5,802 nucleotides of DNA from Candidatus Bathyarchaeota archaeon (GCA_016867505.1 VGJH01000083.1:1-5802); one strand, 5' to 3'. Numbered from the stretch's first letter, positions 1 to 5,366 are shown. Numbers and translations are program-made. Notes: generated by a model not told the origin, from the sequence alone.

Positions 1-471
1 ATTTTCACAAACTATTATGAAGCCACCAAATAAAGATGGGGAAACATTATCAGCGTGTGCACTACCTGCAACTGCAGCTTCTCCCTGGGCAGCAAGTTTT
101 ACTACATCTTTGACTTCAAGATTCAGCTTTAATAATTCATTACATGCGTATGCGGTTGCAGCAGCAGATGCACCTGAGGAACCTAAGCCTTTTCCAGGTG
201 GAATTCCTTTCTTTATTTCAATTTTAAACCCAAAATCAAGATTTTTCTTTTCAATAATATCTAATATAACAGCTCCAGCACTATTCATTTTAGCATCTAA
301 TGGGATTTTACTTGATTCTCCAATAAACGAAATAAAAATCTCAGGTTCAGATATTTTCTTAATAGTGATTATATCACCTAAATTATCAAGAGCTAAGCCA
401 AAAACATCGAAACCAGGACCAAGATTAGCAATAGAAGCTGGCGCATAAACACTAATTTGTTTGACGGTCAC
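1..471 (-). CDS. thrB: Homoserine kinase (ThrB), N-terminal 157 residues, cut by window edge
   Basis: Phosphorylates L-homoserine to O-phosphohomoserine, the substrate of threonine synthase, in the cytoplasm. The visible part opens with VTVKQISVYAPASIANLGPG, typical of homoserine kinase. It carries the GHMP-kinase ATP loop PPGKGLGSSGASAAA at residues 91-105 and the family motif AHADNVSPSLFGG at 138-150. ThrB is usually about 300 residues, so roughly half is present; the rest lies left of base 1. The start is GTG at 471-469: an in-frame TGA lies two codons upstream and no ATG fits. The ribosome site is weak (AGGTG at 489-485, rather far away). The gene diverges from the NifU-like gene. Its product could feed the ThrC-family enzyme about 1.2 kb to the right, which supports a threonine role for at least part of this locus. 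Confidence 0.93.
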   Translation of the reverse strand, partial: MTVKQISVYAPASIANLGPGFDVFGLALDNLGDIITIKKISEPEIFISFIGESSKIPLDAKMNSAGAVILDIIEKKNLDFGFKIEIKKGIPPGKGLGSSGASAAATAYACNELLKLNLEVKDVVKLAAQGEAAVAGSAHADNVSPSLFGGFIIVCEN

Positions 472-677
472 CCATCATCTCGGACACCTAGATTGTAAGT
501 GGGATACTCTACATATTATTAACTTTTGTGTATTATTATTTGGTAAATTTTTTTTAAATATTCAAAAAAAAGTCTTTTTTAAATAATAATTTTAAACGTT
601 AAGAAATTTTGATTTTAATAATCTTTTTTTCTCAATGTTTAAATATTGTGCACACCCAACCTCATGGAGGTGTACTT
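472..677. promoter_or_regulatory. Divergent promoter region between thrB and the NifU-like gene
   Basis: This 206-base AT-rich spacer holds no gene I can support. On the minus strand, a TATA-like TTAATAATATG (522-512) lies about 25 bases before a likely thrB transcript start near 490-495, giving a leader of about 20 bases. On the plus strand, TTTAAATA (638-645) could serve the NifU-like gene with a start near 667; a second TTTAAATAATAA element (about 577-588) would give a longer leader. The sites are inferred from spacing only. Confidence 0.4.
666..672 (+). promoter_or_regulatory. Strong ribosome binding site deciding a TTG start, inside a small hairpin
   Basis: GGAGGTG at 666-672 lies 5 bases before TTG at 678 and fixes the start of the NifU-like gene there. 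The longer in-frame ATG at 609 would add 23 residues outside the NifU domain and has no ribosome site. The stretch ACCTC-ATG-GAGGT (659-671) is a perfect inverted repeat with a 3-base loop that would pair most of this site in an RNA starting upstream of 659. Confidence 0.75.
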
Positions 678-899
678 TTGAGTACCGTTGAAATTCAGAA
701 AGTCTTGGATGAAGTTAGGCCCCATTTACAGATGGATGGTGGCGATGTAGAGCTAGTTGATGTTAAAGACGGCATTGTTAAAGTGAAGCTCAAAGGCCAT
801 TGTGCTGGATGCCCAATGTCTCAAATGACAATTAAATGGGGAGTAGAAAGTTATTTAAAAAAGAAAATCCCCAGCGTAAAAGCTGTTGAATCAGTGTAA
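678..899 (+). CDS. NifU C-terminal-domain Fe-S scaffold/carrier protein, 73 aa
   Basis: A small stand-alone NifU C-terminal (Nfu-type) domain that assembles or carries an Fe-S cluster for transfer to apoproteins in the cytoplasm. It shows the family hallmarks VLDEVRPHLQMDGGDVEL at residues 9-26, with the DGGD signature, and GHCAGCPMSQMT at 40-51, whose CxxC (C42, C45) binds the cluster, usually at a dimer interface. The length is normal for single-domain archaeal and bacterial members. The start is TTG at 678, chosen because GGAGGTG lies 5 bases upstream and the domain begins right after it. The stop TAA (897-899) is followed at once by GGAGG, the ribosome site of the metallopeptidase gene, so the two are probably co-transcribed. 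Its sulfur chemistry is compatible with, but not proof of, a link to the sulfur-carrier operon downstream. Confidence 0.93.
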   Translation: MSTVEIQKVLDEVRPHLQMDGGDVELVDVKDGIVKVKLKGHCAGCPMSQMTIKWGVESYLKKKIPSVKAVESV

Positions 900-1018
900 G
901 GAGGAAACACCCCATCGATCTAGCCCAAGAATTAGAACGAACTAAAAACTATGGCGACGTTTTTGCCATTGTTAAAAAAACCGTTAAAAAAAGTTTAGGG
1001 CTACATAGAGTAGGTCTT
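900..1018 (+). other. In-frame N-terminal extension of the metallopeptidase with strong ribosome site but no standard start codon
   Basis: GGAGGAA (900-906) directly follows the NifU stop. From 890 the frame of the metallopeptidase is open into the gene but contains no ATG, GTG or TTG before 1019. Translated from ATC at 914 (9 bases after GGAGG), it gives 35 residues beginning IDLAQELERTKNYGDVF and running into the annotated start without a break. The composition is protein-like, with a charged N-terminal helix, and the segment is uninterrupted. The true protein is therefore probably about 155 residues, starting at a non-standard codon, most simply ATC 914, or at an ATG lost by mutation or sequence error. 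Confidence 0.55.
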
Positions 1019-1381
1019 ATGCTATATTTAGGTAACCTTCCAATGAATGTTGGAGCTTTTCACCCAATGGGAACAAATGAACTGGTACTAAATAGGCGAC
1101 TATTCAAAACGAAGAAAGGTTTTGATTATCAAAAACATATTTTTGCTATATTACTGCATGAATATATTCATAGCTTAGGCTTCGAAGATGAACAGCAAGT
1201 AAGAAAATTAACATACAAAATATGCATTGAAAACTTTGGTAGACAAAGTCCTGTATCAGAAGCAGCATTAACAGGACCATGGGTTAACTTAAGCGAAGAA
1301 GATTATGACGAAATCGCACCAGAATTAAACTTAGAATTAGTAAAAGATTTTGAAAGAATAGACATAAATTATATTATTTGA
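1019..1381 (+). CDS. Small HExxH zinc metallopeptidase-like protein
   Basis: A probable zinc-dependent peptidase. HEYIHSLGFEDE at residues 47-58 contains the zincin motif HExxH (H47, E48, H51), with a nearby Glu (E56 or E58) that could be the third ligand. The upstream block GAFHPMGTNELVLNRRL (12-28) looks like the structured strand before the active-site helix. No signal peptide or membrane segment is visible, so it is probably cytoplasmic. ATG 1019 is the first standard start, but only a weak AGGT precedes it. The frame is open 35 codons further to ATC 914 behind a strong GGAGG, so this start probably truncates the protein. It forms an operon with the NifU-like gene. It is not a JAMM protease such as Mec of the CysO pathway, because the HExxH arrangement differs. 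Substrate unknown; peptidase activity rests on the motif alone. Confidence 0.75.
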   Translation: MLYLGNLPMNVGAFHPMGTNELVLNRRLFKTKKGFDYQKHIFAILLHEYIHSLGFEDEQQVRKLTYKICIENFGRQSPVSEAALTGPWVNLSEEDYDEIAPELNLELVKDFERIDINYII

Positions 1382-1532
1382 CTTAAAGTTATTTTCTATT
1401 ATATTTTTAAATTTTAGGTTTAAAATAATAATAATTATTAAAAATATCTTCATATTTAATAACAAATTCATTAATCACCTGTTAGTATTGGAAGGAAATT
1501 AAAAATTTTTGGTTTCATTGATTTTCAAGATA
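1382..1532 (+). terminator. AT-rich spacer with possible T-tract termination after the metallopeptidase
   Basis: The first 40 bases after the stop are T-rich with short runs (for example TATTTTTAAATTTTAG near 1400-1418), of the sort that end archaeal transcripts. No GC-rich hairpin is present, and the call is weak. The rest of the spacer shows only AT-rich sequence, including the 12-base palindrome TAATAATTATTA. Confidence 0.25.
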
Positions 1533-1533
1533 A

Positions 1534-1551
1534 TTATTCTTATAAGAATAA
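1534..1551. promoter_or_regulatory. 18-bp perfect palindrome, candidate operator of the sulfur operon
   Basis: TTATTCTTATAAGAATAA reads identically on both strands. It ends about 12 bases before the TATA-like element of the thrC-like operon, where archaeal regulators commonly bind. A dimeric helix-turn-helix regulator (Lrp/AsnC, ArsR or MarR type) is a reasonable guess. I saw no second copy in the window. Confidence 0.4.
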
Positions 1552-1561
1552 ATTTCTCAAA

Positions 1562-1572
1562 AATATATAAAT
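1562..1572 (+). promoter_or_regulatory. TATA-like box for the thrC-cysO-moeZ operon
   Basis: AATATATAAAT is the best archaeal TATA match in this spacer. Standard spacing puts the transcript start near 1590-1595, just before GGAGG at 1602-1606. This would give a short leader whose ribosome site points to translation starting around 1612-1618, upstream of the first in-frame ATG at 1639. Confidence 0.5.
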
Positions 1573-1601
1573 TTAAGAATAGTATTATGGAAAGTTACAA
1601 T

Positions 1602-1638
1602 GGAGGAATAAAAACTCAGTAAATTCATTAATGGTTTA
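1602..1638 (+). promoter_or_regulatory. Ribosome site and in-frame upstream codons of the thrC-like gene, no standard start codon
   Basis: GGAGGAA (1602-1608) lies 32 bases before ATG 1639, too far to serve it. The frame is open from 1612 (a TAA ends at 1611) and reads KLSKFINGL straight into the MCRECG zinc ribbon. As I recall this ThrC family, a similar short stretch (of the type FTGLKCKECG) precedes the first Cys, so these codons look translated. None of them is ATG, GTG or TTG. A two-codon frame ATG GTT TAA (1631-1639) overlaps ATG 1639 as TAATG, which would allow stop-restart as an alternative. Confidence 0.5.
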
Positions 1639-2898
1639 ATGTGTCGTGAATGTGGTGCAATATATCCTCTAAAACTTTTATATGCATGTGAGAAATGTTT
1701 TGCACCACTTGATGTATCTTATAACCTTGAGAACATTAAAGTGACACGTGAAGAAATTTCACAGCGTAAAAAAAATATATGGCGATATAGAGAGTTACTG
1801 CCCCTTGAAAACTATGAAACAGCTATTGACCTTGGTACAGGTTTATCGACTCTTCATAAAGCTGAAAACCTTGGTCGACAGCTGGGTTTAACCCAATTAT
1901 ACATTAAGGATGATACTGTAAATCCCACTAACTCGTTTAAGGATCGACCAGCTTCAGTGGCTATCTCTAAAGCAAAAGAATTTGGTGTGAAGGCTGTAGG
2001 CTGTCCTTCAACAGGTAATTTAGCAGCAAGTGTTGCCGCACACTCAGCAAAAGCTGGATTACCATGCTATATATTTGTACCATCAGACACTGAATTAACA
2101 AAAATTTTACAGGCATCTATCTTTGGTGCTAATATAATCCCAATAAATGGTACATATGATGAAGCTAATAGACTTGCTGCACAAGTTGCAGAGCACTATG
2201 ATTGGGCTTTCGCTAACATTAATTTGAGAAGTTATTATGTCGAGGGCTCAAAAAGCATAGTTTTTGAGATATGTGAGCAATTAAACTGGGAAACACCTGA
2301 CACCATTATTATCCCTCTAGGAAGTGGTGCATTATACTGTGCTATCTATAGAGGCTTGAAGCAGTTCAAGAAAATTGGATTAATTGAAGACAAACCAACT
2401 AGACTTGTCGGAGCACAAGCTGAAGGATGTGCACCAATTGCTAGTTCTTTTAAAGAAGGCCTTGACGATGTTATCCCAATTGAGAACCCGAATACAATTG
2501 CAAAAAGCCTTGCTATTGGTGACCCCGGTGATGGATACTATGTTTTGAGGTACGCAGAAGAAACGGGAGGTACAGTAGAAGCGGTTTCTGATGAGGAGAT
2601 ACTTGAAGCTATTAAGCTTGTAGCCAGTAAAGAAGGAATATTTACTGAGCCAGCGGGGGGAGTTACAATTGCTGTACTCAAGAAGCTTGTTGCCACGAAT
2701 TATTTTAGATCAGATGAGAAGGTTGTATGCGCTGTCACTGGTAGTGGATTTAAAGCAGCGGATACACTAGTGAAAACTTTGAAAAAACCATTTGCAATTG
2801 ACCCTAACCTTAATTCATTTATAGAATGGAAAGAAAACTATGCTGATTACAGGGTAGTATTTGCACCGGAAGTCATACAAAATCAGAGGAAATTTTGA
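1639..2898 (+). CDS. thrC: Threonine-synthase-like PLP enzyme with N-terminal zinc ribbon
   Basis: A fold-type II PLP enzyme of the threonine synthase family, which converts O-phosphohomoserine to threonine. Residues 2-20 form a zinc ribbon (CREC then CEKC). The PLP lysine is K101 in NPTNSFKDRPA; CPSTGNLAAS (122-131) is the substrate-loop motif; PLGSG (226-230) should hold the PLP phosphate; and VTGSGFKAAD (366-375) should contact the pyridine ring. The 419-residue length is normal. ATG 1639 is the first standard start, but the true start may be up to 9 codons upstream. The gene sits 2 bases before a CysO-like carrier gene and in one operon with a MoeZ-like gene. This suggests it may use O-phosphohomoserine or O-phosphoserine with a protein thiocarboxylate, like CysM. 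Cysteate synthase is a known case of a ThrC relative with a different reaction. Family membership is sure; the reaction is not. Confidence 0.88.
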   Translation: MCRECGAIYPLKLLYACEKCFAPLDVSYNLENIKVTREEISQRKKNIWRYRELLPLENYETAIDLGTGLSTLHKAENLGRQLGLTQLYIKDDTVNPTNSFKDRPASVAISKAKEFGVKAVGCPSTGNLAASVAAHSAKAGLPCYIFVPSDTELTKILQASIFGANIIPINGTYDEANRLAAQVAEHYDWAFANINLRSYYVEGSKSIVFEICEQLNWETPDTIIIPLGSGALYCAIYRGLKQFKKIGLIEDKPTRLVGAQAEGCAPIASSFKEGLDDVIPIENPNTIAKSLAIGDPGDGYYVLRYAEETGGTVEAVSDEEILEAIKLVASKEGIFTEPAGGVTIAVLKKLVATNYFRSDEKVVCAVTGSGFKAADTLVKTLKKPFAIDPNLNSFIEWKENYADYRVVFAPEVIQNQRKF

Positions 2899-2900
2899 GA

Positions 2901-3176
2901 ATGTCAATAAAAATTTTATTATACGGAAATCTAGCATCAATCGCAGGTATATCTTCAACAAATATTGATGCAAATACTGTATCACAACTATTAGATGCTC
3001 TGGCTATTCGATACGGAGAAGTCTTCAGAGAAAAACTCTACGATTCAAATGGTAAACCTAGACGGTTCATCAACATTTACGTAAATGGAAAGGATTACCG
3101 CTTTCTAAAAAAGAGTGATACAGAAATTTTCCCAAATGATGAGGTTTCATTAATCCCAGCTGTAAGTGGAGGATAA
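2901..3176 (+). CDS. cysO: CysO-like ubiquitin-fold sulfur carrier protein, 91 aa
   Basis: A MoaD/ThiS-family beta-grasp carrier whose C-terminal Gly-Gly is adenylated and converted to a thiocarboxylate that donates sulfur. The second half, RRFINIYVNGKDYRF (54-68) and EVSLIPAVSGG (81-91), is strikingly like mycobacterial CysO as I remember it (HRFVNIYVNDEDVRF, and an ending in ILPAVAGG), with near-equal length. This favours an amino-acid sulfur role over MoaD or ThiS proper. ATG 2901 is chosen, 2 bases after the thrC-like stop, with GAGGA at 2886-2890. A TTG at 2895 overlapping that stop is in frame and would add two residues. The Gly-Gly codons (GGA GGA, 3168-3173) also form the ribosome site of the next gene, tying carrier and activating enzyme together. 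The nearest enzyme partner is the MoeZ-like protein. Confidence 0.9.
   Translation: MSIKILLYGNLASIAGISSTNIDANTVSQLLDALAIRYGEVFREKLYDSNGKPRRFINIYVNGKDYRFLKKSDTEIFPNDEVSLIPAVSGG
3168..3172 (+). promoter_or_regulatory. Ribosome binding site of the MoeZ-like gene, encoded by the carrier's Gly-Gly codons
   Basis: GGAGG lies 6 bases before ATG 3179 and falls within the last two sense codons of the sulfur carrier (GGA GGA TAA). It fixes the start of the downstream gene and makes translational coupling likely. Confidence 0.85.
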
Positions 3177-3178
3177 AA

Positions 3179-4327
3179 ATGCAGACCTTTTCAAAAGATG
3201 AGATAAAAAGATACAGTCGCCATTTGATATTACCTGAAGTAGGTATAAGTGGGCAAAGAAAACTTAAAGACGCTAGTGTATTATGTATAGGTATAGGTGG
3301 ATTGGGCTCACCACTTTCTATGTATCTTGCAGCAGCAGGTGTTGGTCGGATAGGGTTAGTGGACTTTGATCTCGTAGATTATAGTAATCTTCAACGACAG
3401 ATACTATATAGTACAGTGGATGTAGGAAAGTTAAAACTTGAGGTAGCAGCTGAAAGACTTCGAGCCTTGAATCCTGAGGTTGAGATCGTTCAGTATAACG
3501 AGACTTTCAATTCAAGAAATGCCTTGAAAATTTCCTCTGATTACGATATTATAGCTGATGGTACAGATAATTTTCCAACAAGGTACTTAGCTAATGATGT
3601 TAGTGTACTTCTTGGGATTCCAAATGTATATACAAGTATATTTAGATTTGAGGGCCAAGCCACGGTTTTTCATTCAAAGGAGGGGCCATGTTATAGGTGC
3701 CTTTATCCTGAACCTCCACCGCCTGGAATGGTTCCAAATTGTGCTGAAGGAGGAGTACTCGGCATACTGCCAGGAATAATGGGAACAATTCAGGCATCTG
3801 AAGTAATTAAACTCATTTTGGGAGTTGGGAAGCCATTAATTGGACGATTACTACTACTCAACGCTTTGGATATGAGTGTAAGAGAAATCCATACATATAA
3901 AGACCCTGAATGCCCAATATGTGGAGAGCGCCCAACAATTCATGAACTAACAGATTATGAAAAGTTCTGTGGAGTTAATGTAGGAAGCTATAATAATGAA
4001 CTTGAGAGTGACTGGATAATTCAGCCTGAAGAATTAGCATCGGAAATTATTAAAAACCCAAAATTGTCCTTGATAGATGTGCGAAACCCACCTGAATGGG
4101 AAATATGTAATCTACCTAATGTACATCTTATACCTGAACAAGAGCTACCAAGCAGGTTAAATGAGTTAGATAAAAACGATGATATTGTAGTTTACTGTAA
4201 GTCGGGTGTCAGAAGCTCAAGAGCTGTTATGATGTTAAAAGTAGCTGGATTCAAAAGAGTACGTAACTTAAATGGAGGTATCCAGGCCTGGTCAGAAAAA
4301 GTAGACCAATCAATTCCAAAATACTAA
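3179..4327 (+). CDS. moeZ: MoeZ-type adenylyltransferase/sulfurtransferase (MoeB/ThiF domain plus rhodanese)
   Basis: An E1-like enzyme that adenylates the C-terminal glycine of a sulfur carrier, fused to a rhodanese domain that supplies persulfide sulfur to make the thiocarboxylate. The ThiF/MoeB domain (about 8-265) shows RYSRHLILPEVG (11-22), the nucleotide loop GIGGLGSP (38-45), SNLQRQ (69-74), the Mg-ATP aspartate D130 in DGTDN, and PNCAEGGVLG (186-195) with C188 at the MoeB cysteine position. Structural zinc cysteines are kept as CYRC (171-174) and CPIC (245-248). YEKFCG (260-265) closes the domain. The rhodanese domain (about 280-382) has LIDVRNPPEWE (298-308) and the active loop CKSGVR (340-345). 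At 382 residues it matches MoeZ and eukaryotic Uba4/MOCS3-like fusions. Its place directly after the CysO-like gene makes that carrier the obvious partner. The 3' end overlaps the opposing ASCH-like pseudogene. Confidence 0.94.
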   Translation: MQTFSKDEIKRYSRHLILPEVGISGQRKLKDASVLCIGIGGLGSPLSMYLAAAGVGRIGLVDFDLVDYSNLQRQILYSTVDVGKLKLEVAAERLRALNPEVEIVQYNETFNSRNALKISSDYDIIADGTDNFPTRYLANDVSVLLGIPNVYTSIFRFEGQATVFHSKEGPCYRCLYPEPPPPGMVPNCAEGGVLGILPGIMGTIQASEVIKLILGVGKPLIGRLLLLNALDMSVREIHTYKDPECPICGERPTIHELTDYEKFCGVNVGSYNNELESDWIIQPEELASEIIKNPKLSLIDVRNPPEWEICNLPNVHLIPEQELPSRLNELDKNDDIVVYCKSGVRSSRAVMMLKVAGFKRVRNLNGGIQAWSEKVDQSIPKY

Positions 4328-4637
4328 CTATGTATCTTTTTCCAGCCCATTTCTTAAATTGATTATCAGACAATTGAAGTTTATCTTGATGTTGTTTAAC
4401 TAATGATTTAGATTCTTCAGTAGACATTTTATCTGAATCATAAACACTATTAACAACACCTCTCGATTTAACGATCCCTTCAGTATTGTTATTTATAAAA
4501 TATAAAATATCACCCACATAAATTCTTCCATATGGCATTTTTCTACCTGTAGCTCCACGAATAATCATGGTTTTACTACCATCAAATAATTTTTCCAGTC
4601 ATTTGATTTTAGCATTGAGATAAACAAAATGATCCAT
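4251..4637 (-). pseudogene. ASCH/PUA-like domain gene interrupted by an in-frame TGA
   Basis: From ATG 4637 the frame reads MDHFVYLNAKIK, then TGA (4601-4599), then LEKLFDGSKTMIIRGATG and on without further stops to 4251. The part after the stop is clearly protein-like: KMPYGRIYVGDILYFINNN is typical of the ASCH/PUA-like beta-barrel, which often binds RNA, and DNQFKKWAGKRY follows. ATG 4637 has a GAGAG ribosome site and a fitting TATA-like box upstream (minus strand 4679-4669), so the original start looks intact. A shorter product from ATG 4568 (105 residues) is possible but lacks the first strand. After KRY the tail (IVSILELIGLLF onward) lies antisense to the end of the moeZ gene and may be degenerate or truncated. 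Probably a recently broken gene; TGA readthrough or a sequence error are alternatives. Family placement is by resemblance. Confidence 0.6.
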
Positions 4638-4815
4638 TTTTATTTCTCTCTAAATAACCCAACAATCACTATAAATTTTGTTCTATACATACTCTTAAAA
4701 TAACTTTTAGAAGATTGCGAAAGAAATGAAATATTTTTTCCCTTTAATGTTTTTTTTATTAAAAGGATATTTTATAATCATTAATTTTTAATTCACTGAG
4801 ACTATTCTATTTAAT
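4638..4815. promoter_or_regulatory. Divergent promoter region between the ASCH-like and flavin reductase genes
   Basis: This 178-base AT-rich spacer serves two outward genes. Minus strand: a TATA-like element over 4679-4669 and a predicted start near 4650 give a leader of about 12 bases holding GAGAG. Plus strand: ATTTTATAAT (4769-4778) predicts a start near 4800, about 15 bases before ATG 4816 with no ribosome site, so near-leaderless translation. CCTTTAAT (4741-4748) and ATTAAAAGG (4758-4766) form an imperfect inverted repeat just upstream of that box, a weak operator candidate. Confidence 0.4.
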
Positions 4816-5349
4816 ATGGTTGAAAGAAAATTCATAAAATCAGATCCTTATGAGTATATAGTTGAATTTAATCAAAAATTAAAGTCAGGTGGACTTTTAT
4901 TAGTATCAGAAGGTTCAGATAAAAAACCCAATGCAATGACGATTGGATGGGGCTTTATTGGGACGATGTGGAGTCTCCCAGTAATTGTCGTTGCAGTTCG
5001 TCATAGTAGACATACTTTCAAGTTGCTTGAAGATTCTAAGGTTTTTACAGTCTGCATGCCCTCCAAAGATATGAGTAATGTATTGGACGTATGTGGAACT
5101 AAAAGTGGAAGAACAGTTGATAAATTTAAGGAATTAAATTTGACAGCAAAAAAAAGTATGTTTCTTAATTCTACATATATTGAAGAATGCCCCATCTTTT
5201 TTGAATGCTCAATAATTTACAAAGTAGATGTAACTGATGGAGTATTTGATTCATTGTTGAATGAAAAAATCTATAAAACGAAAGATTTCCATAAATTGTA
5301 TTTTGGGGAAATAAAGGGAACATATAGCGTGGACGATTATTCAAGTTAA
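4816..5349 (+). CDS. Flavin-reductase-like FMN-binding split-barrel protein
   Basis: A member of the flavin reductase-like (FMN-binding split barrel) family, usually NAD(P)H:flavin oxidoreductases or FMN-containing electron-transfer proteins. Visible signatures are NAMTIGWGFIGTMWSLPV (39-56), whose Asn/Met/Thr segment and following turn line the FMN site, the conserved stretch VRHSRHTFKLLEDSKVFTV (61-79), GTKSGRTVDKF (94-104), and HKLYFGEIKG (159-168) near the C-terminus. At 177 residues it is normal for single-domain members. No signal peptide is present. ATG 4816 has no ribosome site and probably lies close to the transcript start. The stop is 17 bases before a flavodoxin-type gene, so the two are likely co-transcribed and may exchange flavin or electrons. 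The physiological substrate cannot be named from sequence. Confidence 0.9.
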   Translation: MVERKFIKSDPYEYIVEFNQKLKSGGLLLVSEGSDKKPNAMTIGWGFIGTMWSLPVIVVAVRHSRHTFKLLEDSKVFTVCMPSKDMSNVLDVCGTKSGRTVDKFKELNLTAKKSMFLNSTYIEECPIFFECSIIYKVDVTDGVFDSLLNEKIYKTKDFHKLYFGEIKGTYSVDDYSS

Positions 5350-5366
5350 TAGGTTGTGATGATAAA

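Noticed and set aside
17..448. Long plus-strand open frame of 143 codons
   Set aside because: It is the complement of the homoserine kinase gene, whose GHMP motifs read clearly on the minus strand.
1420..1440. AT-only palindromes such as TAATAATTATTA as regulatory sites
   Set aside because: They are expected by chance in sequence this rich in A and T, and they are not near a TATA-like box.
1587..1622. Eleven-codon frame MESYNGGIKTQ before the thrC-like gene, a possible leader peptide
   Set aside because: The TATA-like box at 1562-1572 predicts transcription starting at or after this ATG, it contains the main ribosome site within itself, and it has no run of Thr, Cys or Met codons expected of an attenuator.
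2895..2900. TTG 2895 as the start of the CysO-like gene
   Set aside because: ATG 2901 is a better codon, gives the expected N-terminus of the fold and still has GAGGA upstream. TTG remains possible because of the stop-overlap coupling.
3594..3779. Plus-strand open frame inside the MoeZ-like gene
   Set aside because: It overlaps a strongly conserved MoeB-domain region in another frame and has no recognisable features.
4599..4601. TGA decoded as an amino acid genome-wide
   Set aside because: The metallopeptidase and the thrC-like gene both end at TGA in sensible places, and Trp is encoded by TGG throughout, so general recoding is not supported.
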